Positions 15,174 to 24,048 of a DNA stretch of 56,329 bases are shown here, piece by piece. Each line of letters starts with the position of its first letter. Position 1 is the first letter of the stretch. Made by a program: the position numbers and the translations under genes. The DNA is from Paludibacteraceae bacterium (lineage in GTDB: Bacteria > Bacteroidota > Bacteroidia > Bacteroidales > Paludibacteraceae), in the NCBI GenBank assembly GCA_024401515.1, contig JAKSKY010000002.1, forward strand, positions 1 to 56,329, in the 5' to 3' direction. The notes under the pieces are model-generated. The model saw only the letters and a list, made by a program, of their open reading frames with translations, ran no database searches and was not told where the DNA came from.

Positions 15174-17525
15174 ATGAGTAGGAATAAATCCATAGTTTGG
15201 CTTTTCGCCGTGGTAGTGGTGGCATTATTCATGTCATCATGTTCCCCTACAAAATATGTTCCTGATAATTCTTATCTGCTTGATAAAGTGCAAATTGATG
15301 CGAAGGGAAGCTCTGTGAACAGCGCTGATTTAACTAAACACCTTCGTCAACGTCCTAATTTCAGGGCTTTTGGCTTGTTTCGTATGTACCTCGCGGTTTA
15401 TAATATGTCGGGCCGTGACTCCACCAAAAAGATTAACCGTAAGTTGAGGAGCATAGGAGAGGCTCCGGTGATTTATGATCCCTTTATGACCTATCGATCC
15501 GAAAAGGAGTTGCAGGCCTATATGAAGTCGAAAGGATATATGAACGCGCAAGTGGCCTCTTCCGTGAAGTATAGGAAAAAGAAACGTGCGGAAGTGCATT
15601 ACACGATAGAGCCGGGTATCCCGTATCGAATCGGTAAAGTGGAGTGCGACATCCCGAATGATCGTGTGATGGATTCTGTTTTGCATCTGAGGGGCGGTCT
15701 CCCCAATACGAAATTGAAGGCCGGAATGCTTTTTGATGTGGATGAGTTGGACGAGGAGCGGGAACGCTTGGCTAAACATCTGCGACGAAGAGGTTATTAT
15801 CTATTCAATAAGGATTATTTGAATTATACGGCCGATAGCACGGTAGGTGACCATGCGATTGATGTCACCCTGCATCTGAAACCATTCAGCAAGGTGCTTC
15901 CTAATGGCGAAAGGGAAGAGACTAACCATAATAGGTACCGTGTTCGTCATATTTATGTGACGGAGCATTCTCGATCCGATTCAAAGAGTGAGGAGGTGAA
16001 AATGGATACGTCCAGTTATTCGAATAATATGACTGTTTTGTTCCAAGATAAACCATTCCTTCGTCCATCTGTCATAGATGATGAATTGTGGATAGAAACA
16101 GACTCTCTTTATAATGAGTTTTTGGTGGAACGTAGTTATTCCAGGTTGAATAGTTTGGGTATTCTCCGCTCTTCCAACATCCGTTTCACCGATTTGCAGA
16201 ATGACAAGCATGAGGTGGATTGCGATATTGACCTATATCCTGCCAAACCGCAATCGTTCTCTGTGGATGTGGAGGGTACAAACTCCGATGGAGACTGGGG
16301 ATTCGGTTTGAATTTAGGCTATGCCCATAAAAATATATTCAGAGGTTCTGAAGTGTTGAGTGTTAAGGCGAGATATGCGCAAGAAGCCTGTTCGGGTATT
16401 TCTGACATTCTTCACCGCTATGTGTTGGATTTGGGTGGAGATGTGGGCATCACATTCCCAAGATTCATGTTCCCTTTCTTGAAGAAAGACTTCAAACGAA
16501 GAATTTCGGCAAGTACTGGTTTTGATATTCGCTATAATTATCAGGTCCGACCTAAGACCTATGAGCGTAAATCATTGACTGGTAGTATGAAGTATTTGTG
16601 GACTTGGCGCCGCTTTTATAATTACACGTTGGATTTGATCGATTTGAACTATGTGAAGATAAAAACGGATAGATCCTTTGATTCAATCTACAGTGCTGAT
16701 CGATACTCTGTTTTGCGTGAGAGTTATTCCGACCACTTGATCTTAAGTGCCGGATTCTCTTTCGCATATAACAATCAGGCTCAGGTGACCCGTTCTAATA
16801 AGACCTATTATCGTTTGGCGATAGAGTCGGCGGGTGGATTGTTGAATGGTATCTGCCATTTGGCGGTGAAGAAGGATGAAGATGACAAGGAGCCGTATAA
16901 AATTGGTCATGTGCCTTTCTCTCAATATGTGAAATTAGAGGCCGATTATGCATATAACCAGAAATTGGATACTAGGAACCACTTAGTCTACCATATTGGA
17001 ATGGGTGTGGCGGTCCCTTACGGAAATGCTTCGGTTGTACCATTTGAAAAAAGATTTTTTGGTGGTGGTGCCAATGGCGTGAGGGGTTGGTCTGTGCGCA
17101 CACTAGGTCCTGGTCGTTATTCTTCCGACGAATACAATGATTTTGTGAAACAGTCTGGAGATGTGAAACTCTTGATGAATGTGGAATATCGAACTAAGTT
17201 GGTATGGAAGGCGGAGGCGGCCGCATTTGTAGATGCGGGTAATATATGGACCATTAAAAATTCGCCCTCACAACCTAACGGACAATTTAATATTAAGAAT
17301 TTTTATAAGCAGATCGCATTGGCTTATGGATTGGGTTTGAGATTCGATTTCTCATACTTCTTAGTCCGCTTCGATTTGGGTGTCAAATGTTATAATCCTG
17401 CCAATATTGGTAGGAATAAAAAAGATGCGCCTGATTGTGATGTGCATAAAGGTCCTTGGCGTTTCTATGGACTAAACTGGAAGGATGATTTCGCGCTCCA
17501 TTTTGCGGTGGGATACCCATTCTGA
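15174..17525 (+). CDS. TamL-type lipoprotein Omp85 (BamA/TamA family)
   Basis: 783 residues. The lipoprotein signal ends at Cys in ALFMSSCSPTKYVPDNSY, typical for the Bacteroidota TamA variant called TamL. POTRA-like domains occupy about residues 30-330 (LLDKVQI, RIGKVECDI, and a YRVRHIYV repeat), followed by a 16-strand barrel with the lid-lock motif GGGANGVRGWSVRTLGPG near 635 and the terminal FALHFAVGYPF strand. Omp85 proteins insert or export proteins at the outer membrane; TamL normally works with TamB. No tamB gene is within the window. Single-gene unit. Confidence 0.88.
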   Translation: MSRNKSIVWLFAVVVVALFMSSCSPTKYVPDNSYLLDKVQIDAKGSSVNSADLTKHLRQRPNFRAFGLFRMYLAVYNMSGRDSTKKINRKLRSIGEAPVIYDPFMTYRSEKELQAYMKSKGYMNAQVASSVKYRKKKRAEVHYTIEPGIPYRIGKVECDIPNDRVMDSVLHLRGGLPNTKLKAGMLFDVDELDEERERLAKHLRRRGYYLFNKDYLNYTADSTVGDHAIDVTLHLKPFSKVLPNGEREETNHNRYRVRHIYVTEHSRSDSKSEEVKMDTSSYSNNMTVLFQDKPFLRPSVIDDELWIETDSLYNEFLVERSYSRLNSLGILRSSNIRFTDLQNDKHEVDCDIDLYPAKPQSFSVDVEGTNSDGDWGFGLNLGYAHKNIFRGSEVLSVKARYAQEACSGISDILHRYVLDLGGDVGITFPRFMFPFLKKDFKRRISASTGFDIRYNYQVRPKTYERKSLTGSMKYLWTWRRFYNYTLDLIDLNYVKIKTDRSFDSIYSADRYSVLRESYSDHLILSAGFSFAYNNQAQVTRSNKTYYRLAIESAGGLLNGICHLAVKKDEDDKEPYKIGHVPFSQYVKLEADYAYNQKLDTRNHLVYHIGMGVAVPYGNASVVPFEKRFFGGGANGVRGWSVRTLGPGRYSSDEYNDFVKQSGDVKLLMNVEYRTKLVWKAEAAAFVDAGNIWTIKNSPSQPNGQFNIKNFYKQIALAYGLGLRFDFSYFLVRFDLGVKCYNPANIGRNKKDAPDCDVHKGPWRFYGLNWKDDFALHFAVGYPF

Positions 17526-17620
17526 CGGACGATTTCTGCCGTAATGTTTTGTTTTTCAGTTTGATATGATTTAATTCTAAATTTTTTGTCCCCATATTAG
17601 GGAATAATACAAAAATGTAT

Positions 17621-17628
17621 TACCTTTG
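17621..17628 (+). promoter_or_regulatory. Promoter -7 box of tRNA-Arg(TCT)
   Basis: TACCTTTG, 18 bases before the mature 5' end of the tRNA. Confidence 0.6.
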
Positions 17629-17645
17629 CACTCACAATTAAGGAT

Positions 17646-17722
17646 GGTCGGGTAGCTCAGCTGGATAGAGCAACAGCCTTCTAAGCTGTGGGTCAAGGGT
17701 TCGAATCCCTTCTCGATCACCA
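17646..17722 (+). tRNA. tRNA-Arg, anticodon TCT
   Basis: 77 nt with an encoded CCA. Acceptor GGTCGGG/CTCGATC (two G-T pairs), D stem GCTC/GAGC, anticodon stem ACAGC/GCTGT around CTTCTAA (anticodon TCT), T stem AAGGG/CCCTT with loop TTCGAAT. It decodes AGA and AGG. Confidence 0.96.
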
Positions 17723-17723
17723 T

Positions 17724-17766
17724 AGGCTGAAAATCAGAATTTAAGTATGATTTTCAGCCTTTTTTG
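17724..17766 (+). terminator. Terminator of tRNA-Arg(TCT)
   Basis: AGGCTGAAAATCA pairs perfectly with TGATTTTCAGCCT across an 11-base loop, followed by T-run. Confidence 0.85.
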
Positions 17767-17798
17767 TTTATACTTGAATACTAATCATCTTGTTGCAT

Positions 17799-18404
17799 AT
17801 GCGTAGAACCCTTCTGTATATTATTTTTTGTTTGGCTTTCATCTCATGTGGCTTGTTGTGTTGGGGTCAGGCTGATGAGGAGATTGTTATAAAGGATATC
17901 AATGATATTGATAGAATTCATAAAAAAGCACGAGAGGCCAAGGCGTTTGTGAAGAAAAATGATATGAATGCGGATTGGTGCATGCTGCTCGATTTTTCCT
18001 ATGACCTATATACCCGTAGATTGATCGTCTATGACCTAAAGAACGATAAGATTTTGAGAAGGGAACTCGTGAGCCATGGCAATGGTGCGGGAAGCACTCC
18101 TTTCAACCCGGTTTTCAGTAATGTGCCAGGTAGCAATTGTTCCTCTTTGGGTAAATACAGGGTGGGTAAGCGTTCGTATAGTAACTGGGGTATTCATATC
18201 CATTATAAATTACATGGTTTGGAGAGCACGAACAGCAATGCTTTCAAGCGAATTGTCGTGCTTCACTCGTACGAATATGCTTATTGTGATTACCCCACAT
18301 TCGCCAGCAATGGGTGTCCGATTGTCTGTGATGATGTGATGCGTTATTTGGATACGGAGTTGCAGAAGGCAACGAAGCCGACATTGCTATGGATTTTTCA
18401 GTAG
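17799..18404 (+). CDS. Secreted L,D-transpeptidase-like protein (YkuD_2 / PF13645 type)
   Basis: 201 residues from the ATG at 17799 (two in-frame TTG codons lie just upstream). The signal peptide MRRTLLYIIFCLAFISCGLLCWG could be processed as lipoprotein at FISC or by signal peptidase I. The catalytic domain shows VSHGNGAGSTPFNPVFSN, SSLGKYRVG, HGLESTNSNAFKRIVVLHSYEY with the active-site His, and SNGCPIVCDD with the nucleophile Cys. This family forms or edits peptide bonds at meso-diaminopimelate in peptidoglycan. It should act in the periplasm. It follows the tRNA terminator and lies 18 bases before the permease gene. Confidence 0.85.
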   Translation: MRRTLLYIIFCLAFISCGLLCWGQADEEIVIKDINDIDRIHKKAREAKAFVKKNDMNADWCMLLDFSYDLYTRRLIVYDLKNDKILRRELVSHGNGAGSTPFNPVFSNVPGSNCSSLGKYRVGKRSYSNWGIHIHYKLHGLESTNSNAFKRIVVLHSYEYAYCDYPTFASNGCPIVCDDVMRYLDTELQKATKPTLLWIFQ

Positions 18405-18422
18405 AATATAACTTTTAGGACA

Positions 18423-19325
18423 TTGAAAACGAATTCAACACTTATAGGCCATTTAGCTGCCTTCACATGCTATTGTATCTTCGGATTTAATATCGTCGCT
18501 TGCCGTAATATCGCCTTGTCGGGCATGGTTCCTCCATTGTCATTGTTTTGTTTTAGGGCGACCGGTGCGGCTCTTTTATTTGCTTTGTTCTCTCTGTTCT
18601 TGCCGAAGGAGAGCGTGGAGAAGCGTGATTTGGTGAAGATCTTCTTCGCTTCAATGTTAGGACTATTTTTGACGCAGATCTCTTTCTTGGTGGCGATTAA
18701 GGAGACGACTCCTTTGGATTGTTCGGTTGTCGCCTCGCTGACCCCCATATTTACCATGTTTGTCTCCGCTATCTTTATAAAAGAACCTATTACATGGAAG
18801 AAGGTTGGCGGCGTCTTGGTTAGTTTTTGCGGTGTTCTCTATTTGATAATGAATTCAGTTTCCGCTTCTAGCGGTGTGACAAATTCTACCACTTTAGGAC
18901 TCTTTTTAATTGTCCTGAACGCGCTTTTCTTTGCGCTTTATCTAGGTATCTTCCGTCCGGTTATCGCAAAGTATAATGTGGTGACATTTATGAAATGGAT
19001 GTTCTTCTTCTCGGCGCTTGTCTCCGTGCCGCTTGATGTGAATGAACTATTATCCATTCATTATTCTGATTTCCCATTGTCGCTCACGTTGACTGTCTTG
19101 GGCGTTGTTTTCTTTTCTACCTTTGTGGCCTATTTGTTGGTGTCGTCTGCCCAAAAGTTACTTCGTCCCACTTTGGTGAGTTTGTATTCTTATGTGCAAC
19201 CCATTGTTGCGGCCTGTTTGAGTATCTATTTGGGTATGGATGTGTTGACTTGGCAGAAAGTTTGTGCCGCTGTTTTGGTATTCGTCGGAGTCGCTATTGT
19301 GAATAATAGTAAGGCGAAAGCATAA
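18423..19325 (+). CDS. EamA/DMT-family transporter
   Basis: 300 residues with ten predicted helices, the standard two-EamA-repeat layout (first repeat to ~140, second 155-295). The ends of each repeat carry the typical GVLYLIMNS and VGVAIVNNS segments. These permeases export amino acids or metabolites; the substrate is unknown. The start is taken as TTG at 18423 (KTNSTLIGH follows), since no ATG occurs before the first helix. It is close behind the transpeptidase gene and may share its transcript. A strong hairpin follows. Confidence 0.85.
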   Translation: MKTNSTLIGHLAAFTCYCIFGFNIVACRNIALSGMVPPLSLFCFRATGAALLFALFSLFLPKESVEKRDLVKIFFASMLGLFLTQISFLVAIKETTPLDCSVVASLTPIFTMFVSAIFIKEPITWKKVGGVLVSFCGVLYLIMNSVSASSGVTNSTTLGLFLIVLNALFFALYLGIFRPVIAKYNVVTFMKWMFFFSALVSVPLDVNELLSIHYSDFPLSLTLTVLGVVFFSTFVAYLLVSSAQKLLRPTLVSLYSYVQPIVAACLSIYLGMDVLTWQKVCAAVLVFVGVAIVNNSKAKA

Positions 19326-19356
19326 AAAAAGCCGCAGCGGATCGTGCGGCTTTTCT
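19325..19356. terminator. Terminator between the permease and amtB genes
   Basis: GCCGCA (19331-19336) and TGCGGC (19345-19350) with A-run before and T-run after. It lies between convergent genes. Confidence 0.8.
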
Positions 19357-19375
19357 TTGTCGATTATGTGATTGA

Positions 19376-20752
19376 TTATTCTTCTTTGTGCTCCTTGAAT
19401 GTTCTGTCGTCGTATTCGGCGATCTCTCTCAATCTTCCATAGTGCTCGTCGTGTTGGCTGCGGTCAAGACCGATATTCTCGCTCTCCTCGGATACACGTA
19501 GGGTGATCATCTTATTGGTTAGCTTATATAGCAAGTATGACATTCCCGCTGTATAGACGATAACGATACCGACTGCGATGAGGTGGTTGACGAAGAATGT
19601 CATATGGGTTACGCCCTCTTCCGCCAATTCTGGTTCATATTTGTAAACAAAGATACCTGTCAAGATTGTTCCTACGATACCACCCAAACCATGGGTAGGG
19701 AAGACGTCCAAAGCGTCATCGATAGCAGTCTTTTTGTTCTTGATATAGCAAGCCATGTTGCAGATAATCGCTGTGACGAAAGCGATGACAACACTCTCGC
19801 TGGTACTTACCCAACCTGCGGATGGCGTAATGGCAACCAATCCGATCACACCTCCGATGGAGGCGCCCATTGCGGATGGTTTACGTCCTCTGACGCAGTC
19901 GAAAAAGATCCATGTCATCATGGCGGTTGCGGCTGCGGTGTTGGTGTTCAAGAACGCCTTTACCGCTACACCATCAGCAGACAAGCTGGAACCTGCGTTG
20001 AAACCGAACCAACCTAACCATAGCAACGCCGCTCCCAACACTACATATGGAATGTTTGCTGGCTCTGCGGTTTGGTTGCGACGTTTGCCGAGATACAATG
20101 CTCCGACCAACGCAGCGATACCTGATGATGCGTGCACAACGATTCCTCCTGCGAAGTCTTTTACGTGCATTTGGTTAAATAGGCCCTCTGGGTGCCATGT
20201 GCAGTGTGCGAGTGGACAGTAGATGAATAGGCAGAATAAAATCATGAATACCAAGTAGCCTGAAAAGTGCACTCGTTCAGCGAATGAACCTGTGATAAGG
20301 GATGGGGTGATGATGGCGAACTTCATTTGGAAGAGGGCGAATAGTGCCAATGGAATGGTCAATCCCATGCCTTGGGAAAGAGAATCTGTCGCTTGTCCTC
20401 CTACGTTCTGCATGAAGAAATAGGTGGCCGGGTTTCCGATAATACCGCATATATCATCTCCGAAGGAGAGACTGAATCCGCAGAATACCCATATTAAACT
20501 AATGATACCCATTGCGATGATGCTTTGAAGAATGGTGGATATGATATTCTTTTTGCGAACCATACCTCCGTAAAAGAAGGATAGACCAGGTGTCATCATC
20601 AATACGAAGATGGTGGCGGTCAACATCCATGCGATGTCTGTCTTGCTTACATTCTCGCTCAATTCCCATATTTCGGGTTGTCCGGGTATAAACCAACCTA
20701 TTACCGTGATGGCTAATAGGGATAGCATGAAAATAATCCAACGTTTCTTCAT
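19376..20752 (-). CDS. amtB: Ammonium transporter (AmtB)
   Basis: 458 residues from the ATG at 20752; the promoter box lies inside the longer open frame and excludes the start at 20800. An N-terminal signal-like helix precedes eleven transport helices. Amt signs: MMTPGLSFFYGGMVRKKN near residue 55, SLITGSFAERVHFSGYLVF, HASSGIAALVGALYLG with the pore region, FNAGSSLSADG, and THGLGGIVGTIL with the second pore His. The C-terminal tail is polar and charged. It conducts ammonium/ammonia across the inner membrane. No glnK (PII) gene is beside it, although the two are usually adjacent. Confidence 0.96.
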   Translation of the reverse strand: MKKRWIIFMLSLLAITVIGWFIPGQPEIWELSENVSKTDIAWMLTATIFVLMMTPGLSFFYGGMVRKKNIISTILQSIIAMGIISLIWVFCGFSLSFGDDICGIIGNPATYFFMQNVGGQATDSLSQGMGLTIPLALFALFQMKFAIITPSLITGSFAERVHFSGYLVFMILFCLFIYCPLAHCTWHPEGLFNQMHVKDFAGGIVVHASSGIAALVGALYLGKRRNQTAEPANIPYVVLGAALLWLGWFGFNAGSSLSADGVAVKAFLNTNTAAATAMMTWIFFDCVRGRKPSAMGASIGGVIGLVAITPSAGWVSTSESVVIAFVTAIICNMACYIKNKKTAIDDALDVFPTHGLGGIVGTILTGIFVYKYEPELAEEGVTHMTFFVNHLIAVGIVIVYTAGMSYLLYKLTNKMITLRVSEESENIGLDRSQHDEHYGRLREIAEYDDRTFKEHKEE

Positions 20753-20787
20753 AATCTTACATTTTAAGTAGTGTTTAAAATTTTGTG

Positions 20788-20795
20788 CAAATATA
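20788..20795 (-). promoter_or_regulatory. Promoter -7 box of amtB
   Basis: Minus-strand TATATTTG, 35 bases before the ATG at 20752. Confidence 0.65.
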
Positions 20796-21013
20796 ATCAA
20801 AAAGCAAGTAAAATAAATAAAATAGTAGCAAAAAGTAAGTGTAAGTATTAAAAATGTATGAAATATGTAATTTAAAACATTGGATTAAGATGTGGTTTTG
20901 TGATGTAATTGTTTGAAAAATAATCAGTTAGCTAAATTATGTGATTTTGCGTCAAAATGGTAGCGAAAACGAATGATTTATATCTTTTTGTAAGGTATTT
21001 GCGGTGTGGGCAT

Positions 21014-21046
21014 AAAAAAGCACGGCCATAATAGCCGTGCTTTTTT
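21014..21046 (-). terminator. Terminator of the rml operon
   Basis: GCACGGC/GCCGTGC stem (21020-21040) with an A-run and a T-run on the two sides. On the minus strand it follows rmlD. Confidence 0.85.
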
Positions 21047-21068
21047 GTGGATATGGTGTGTGGAAATA

Positions 21069-21920
21069 TTATTGGTTTAATATCGCCATACACTTTTTGA
21101 GTGATTCTTTCCAGTATGGAACTGCTACACCTGCCTCTTTGATTTTCCTCTTGTTGAGGACGCTGTATGCAGGTCTCTCTGCGGCAGTAGGATATTCGAA
21201 ACTTTCAATAGCGTTTACCTTTGTAGACAATCCCGCAATTTCGAAAATCGCACATGTGAAGTCGAACCAACTGATTACGCCCTCGTTAGAGAAATGATAG
21301 GTGTTAAAGCCTATGATTCCTTTTTCTAAGAGCGTCATGATGGCCAATGCCAAGTCTGTGGCGTATGTCGGTGTTCCGATTTGGTCATAAACCACATTGA
21401 GTGATTCACGTTCCTTTCCTAATCTGAGCATGGTTTTTACGAAGTTGTTGCCGAATTCGCTGTATAGCCATGCTGTACGGATGACGATAGCGTCACAACC
21501 ACTCTTCTCGACTTCAATTTCGCCTTGACGTTTGGTCCTTCCGTATACACCGATTGGTTGGGTTTCGTCGCTTTCCTTTAATGGAAGGCTTGATTTTCCG
21601 CCGAAAACATAATCGGTTGAGATGTGTACCAACTTAGCTCCTACGGATTTTGCGGCTAGAGCCAGGTTCTTTGGTCCATCGATATTGATTTTCGCAGCTA
21701 ATTCTTCGCATGACTCCGCTTTGTCCACTGCTGTGAATGCGGCGCAATTGATGATGGCATTGATGTTCTCTTTTTTCACCAACTCCTCCAATAGTGGGAG
21801 GTTCGTGATGTCTACCTCCGGCATGTCGGTGTAGATGAACTTATGTTGTGGGTATTGGCTTGAAATCTTTTGGACAGAGTTGCCCAATTGTCCATTCGCG
21901 CCTGTTACTAAAATATTCAT
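21069..21920 (-). CDS. rmlD: dTDP-4-dehydrorhamnose reductase
   Basis: 283 residues. Extended SDR: NAD(P)-binding MNILVTGANGQLGNSV, catalytic HISTDYVFGGKS with YGRTKRQGE (Tyr-x-x-x-Lys) near residue 130, and the AWLYSEFGNNFVKTML segment typical for RmlD. It reduces dTDP-4-keto-L-rhamnose to dTDP-L-rhamnose, a donor for surface polysaccharides. It is the last gene of the operon, 17 bases after rmlC. Confidence 0.95.
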   Translation of the reverse strand: MNILVTGANGQLGNSVQKISSQYPQHKFIYTDMPEVDITNLPLLEELVKKENINAIINCAAFTAVDKAESCEELAAKINIDGPKNLALAAKSVGAKLVHISTDYVFGGKSSLPLKESDETQPIGVYGRTKRQGEIEVEKSGCDAIVIRTAWLYSEFGNNFVKTMLRLGKERESLNVVYDQIGTPTYATDLALAIMTLLEKGIIGFNTYHFSNEGVISWFDFTCAIFEIAGLSTKVNAIESFEYPTAAERPAYSVLNKRKIKEAGVAVPYWKESLKKCMAILNQ

Positions 21921-21937
21921 TGTTTCCCTCTTGTTTA

Positions 21938-22486
21938 TTATTCAAATACTTCCGCGTCTTTTAGCATAGGATGCTTTTGGTCCTTTTCCGAAAGAAGCAT
22001 TTTTTCTGCGGGAATATCCCATTTAATGCCGATTTCAGGGTCGTTGAAGGCGATGCCGGCATCTGCTTGTGGAGCATATACATTGTCAACCTTGTAGGTG
22101 AAAATAGCCTCTTCGCTTTTTACAAGAAATCCGTGAGCGAAACCTCTCGGAATGAATAATTGCTTTTTGTTTTCCTCGCTAAGAAGAACGGCTACATGTT
22201 GTCCAAATGTAGGAGAGCTTTTCCTGATATCTACCGCAACGTCGATGACCTCACCTTTTATTACGCGTACTAGTTTCGCTTGGGAACAGTCTCCCTTTTG
22301 GTAGTGGAGGCCACGTAATACGCCGTAAGATGACTTGGATTCGTTGTCTTGTATGAAATTCACCTTTCCGATGTGCTCTTCAAACTCGTTTTGTTTGAAG
22401 GCTTCCATGAAATAACCTCTGCTATCGGCGAATACCTTGGGCTCTATTACCCATACTCCCTTGATCTTTTGTTCTGTAAAAATCAT
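21938..22486 (-). CDS. rmlC: dTDP-4-dehydrorhamnose 3,5-epimerase
   Basis: 182 residues from the ATG at 22486, the usual RmlC length; the longer open frame would run into rmlA. Cupin enzyme: FADSRGYFMEAFKQNEF, the catalytic His in GVLRGLHYQKG, the Asp/Lys-bearing VIDVAVDIRKSSPTFGQH segment, and PRGFAHGFLV. It epimerises C3 and C5 of dTDP-4-keto-6-deoxyglucose. Its ATG overlaps the rmlA stop (ATGA), so the two are translationally coupled. Confidence 0.95.
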   Translation of the reverse strand: MIFTEQKIKGVWVIEPKVFADSRGYFMEAFKQNEFEEHIGKVNFIQDNESKSSYGVLRGLHYQKGDCSQAKLVRVIKGEVIDVAVDIRKSSPTFGQHVAVLLSEENKKQLFIPRGFAHGFLVKSEEAIFTYKVDNVYAPQADAGIAFNDPEIGIKWDIPAEKMLLSEKDQKHPMLKDAEVFE

Positions 22487-23352
22487 TTTTGCTCTAATAA
22501 CGATAATATGTATTGTCCGTAAAGCGTTTTGCTTAATTTCTCTCCTAAAGCTTTTAGCTGGTCGTCGTTGATCCAGCCATTTCTCCATGCGATCTCCTCA
22601 ATGCAAGCGATGTAGAAACCTTGTCTTTTTTGAATGGTAGCGACAAAGTTGCTGGCTTCGAGCAAAGAGTCGCAGTTTCCTGTGTCCAACCAGGTGAATC
22701 CACGGCCGAATTTTTGCATTCTCAAAGTGCCTTCCTCTAAGTATAGTTTATTGAGGTCCGTGATTTCGTATTCTCCACGTGCGGATGGCTTCAATGATTT
22801 CGCTTTTTCTGTCACTGTCTCGTCAAAGAAATAGAGGCCAGGAACAGCGTAGTTAGACTTTGGATGAGTTGGTTTCTCTTCCAAGGAGATGACTTTTCCA
22901 GACTCGTCGAATTCAGCGACGCCATATGCGGTTGGGTCTTTTACGTAATAGCCGAAAATGGTGGCTCCCTTTTGTGGTTTGGATGCGTTTCTTAGCATCT
23001 CGGAGAAGTTTTGCCCATAAAAGAGGTTGTCGCCCAAAATCAAGCAGCCTGCCTCTCCGTTTAGGAAATCCGCACCTAATACGAATGCTTGCGCCAATCC
23101 GTTTGGTTCTTTTTGGACTACGTAACTGAATTTCATGCCAAATTCTTCTCCGCTTCCTAATAATTGTTGGAACATCGGCAAATCACGTGGTGTTGAGATA
23201 ATCAACACTTCACGGATATTCGCCAACATCAAAGTGGAAAGCGGGTAATATATCATAGGTTTGTCGTAGACCGGCATGATTTGTTTCGAAATGGCCTTCG
23301 ACAATGGAAATAGGCGTGTCGCGCTTCCTCCTGCTAGAATAATTCCCTTCAT
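22483..23352 (-). CDS. rmlA: Glucose-1-phosphate thymidylyltransferase
   Basis: 289 residues. Nucleotidyltransferase signature GGSATRLFPLSKAISKQ near the start, LPMFQQLLGSGEEFGMKFSY, LILGDNLFYGQNF with a metal-binding Asp, and FTWLDTGNCDSLLEA. It makes dTDP-glucose from glucose-1-P and dTTP, the entry step to dTDP-rhamnose. It lies 5 bases after the thioredoxin gene. The next enzyme of the pathway, RmlB dehydratase, has no gene in this cluster and must be elsewhere. Confidence 0.95.
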   Translation of the reverse strand: MKGIILAGGSATRLFPLSKAISKQIMPVYDKPMIYYPLSTLMLANIREVLIISTPRDLPMFQQLLGSGEEFGMKFSYVVQKEPNGLAQAFVLGADFLNGEAGCLILGDNLFYGQNFSEMLRNASKPQKGATIFGYYVKDPTAYGVAEFDESGKVISLEEKPTHPKSNYAVPGLYFFDETVTEKAKSLKPSARGEYEITDLNKLYLEEGTLRMQKFGRGFTWLDTGNCDSLLEASNFVATIQKRQGFYIACIEEIAWRNGWINDDQLKALGEKLSKTLYGQYILSLLEQK

Positions 23353-23357
23353 TAGAG

Positions 23358-23810
23358 TTATTTCTTGAGTAAAACTGTTTTGATGGCGTTCTTGATCTCC
23401 TCTTTAGGAAGAGCTCCTCTGCTTGCTTGTGGTTGTCCCTCTTTAGGGATGAAAATCAACAAAGGAATGCTTGTCGCACCAAAATATCCCGCCAACTCTT
23501 TCTCCTTGTCCACATCTACTTTGTAAATGTAGATTTCGTCCTTGTACTCTTTTGCCAAGTCATCCAAAAATGGAGAGATCATACGGCATGGTCCGCACCA
23601 TGTCGCGTAGAAATCTACGATACAAGGCTTGTCGCCAAGATATTTCCAACCATCCGCATCAACGTTAACCACCAATTCCTTGAATTCCGCACGGTTTAGG
23701 TGTCTTACGGTTCCCGCTGAAGTGCTTTTATTGTCGGCTGCATATAAGCATGAGGTCAATCCCAATAGAAGATAGATAATTGATGCCTTAAAAAAATTAC
23801 TTTTTCCCAT
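23358..23810 (-). CDS. Thioredoxin-fold lipoprotein
   Basis: 150 residues. The N-terminus (MGKSNFFKASIIYLLLGLTSC) is a lipoprotein signal with LTSC as lipobox; cleavage by signal peptidase I near YAA is a second possibility. The thioredoxin domain has the WCGPC active site (FYATWCGPCRMISPF) near residue 69, the VDVDKEKELAGYFG helix, and cis-Pro in SIPLLIF. It should act as a periplasmic thiol oxidoreductase. It heads the rml operon, an unexpected partner that may simply share a promoter. Confidence 0.9.
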   Translation of the reverse strand: MGKSNFFKASIIYLLLGLTSCLYAADNKSTSAGTVRHLNRAEFKELVVNVDADGWKYLGDKPCIVDFYATWCGPCRMISPFLDDLAKEYKDEIYIYKVDVDKEKELAGYFGATSIPLLIFIPKEGQPQASRGALPKEEIKNAIKTVLLKK

Positions 23811-23841
23811 CTTTCTTGCTTTTTATATGGTTAATAATATG

Positions 23842-23849
23842 CAAAGTTA
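23842..23849 (-). promoter_or_regulatory. Promoter -7 box of the thioredoxin-rml operon
   Basis: Minus-strand TAACTTTG, 31 bases before the ATG at 23810. Confidence 0.65.
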
Positions 23850-24048
23850 ATCTTTTTTTTCAATAAGCAAACCATGGGTCCTCCTCTAATGTTAAAAAAT
23901 ATGGAAGGGGAGGGGTGTTTATTCTTTGTGGAGGAGCCATTTTAATAATTGGAGGATTTGAATTATATTCGCGTTTCATTCTTATGGCGTGAAATAGATG
24001 CGAGTGAATGAGTTAATTGTTTGAATATTAGTAATTTAATAAAATATT

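Larger units (their letters stand above)
20753..21068. other. Intergenic region upstream of amtB
   Basis: 316 bases, strongly A/T-rich. It carries the minus-strand promoter box (20788-20795) and, at the far end, the terminator of the rml operon. The middle (20800-21010) holds no credible gene. A T-rich TATATCTTTTTG-like stretch near 20980 is not convincing as a promoter. Confidence 0.5.

Noticed and set aside
20752-20800. Longer amtB N-terminus
   Set aside because: The minus-strand promoter box lies inside it.
22486-22588. Longer rmlC N-terminus
   Set aside because: It would overlap rmlA by about 100 bases; the ATGA overlap start gives the usual RmlC length.
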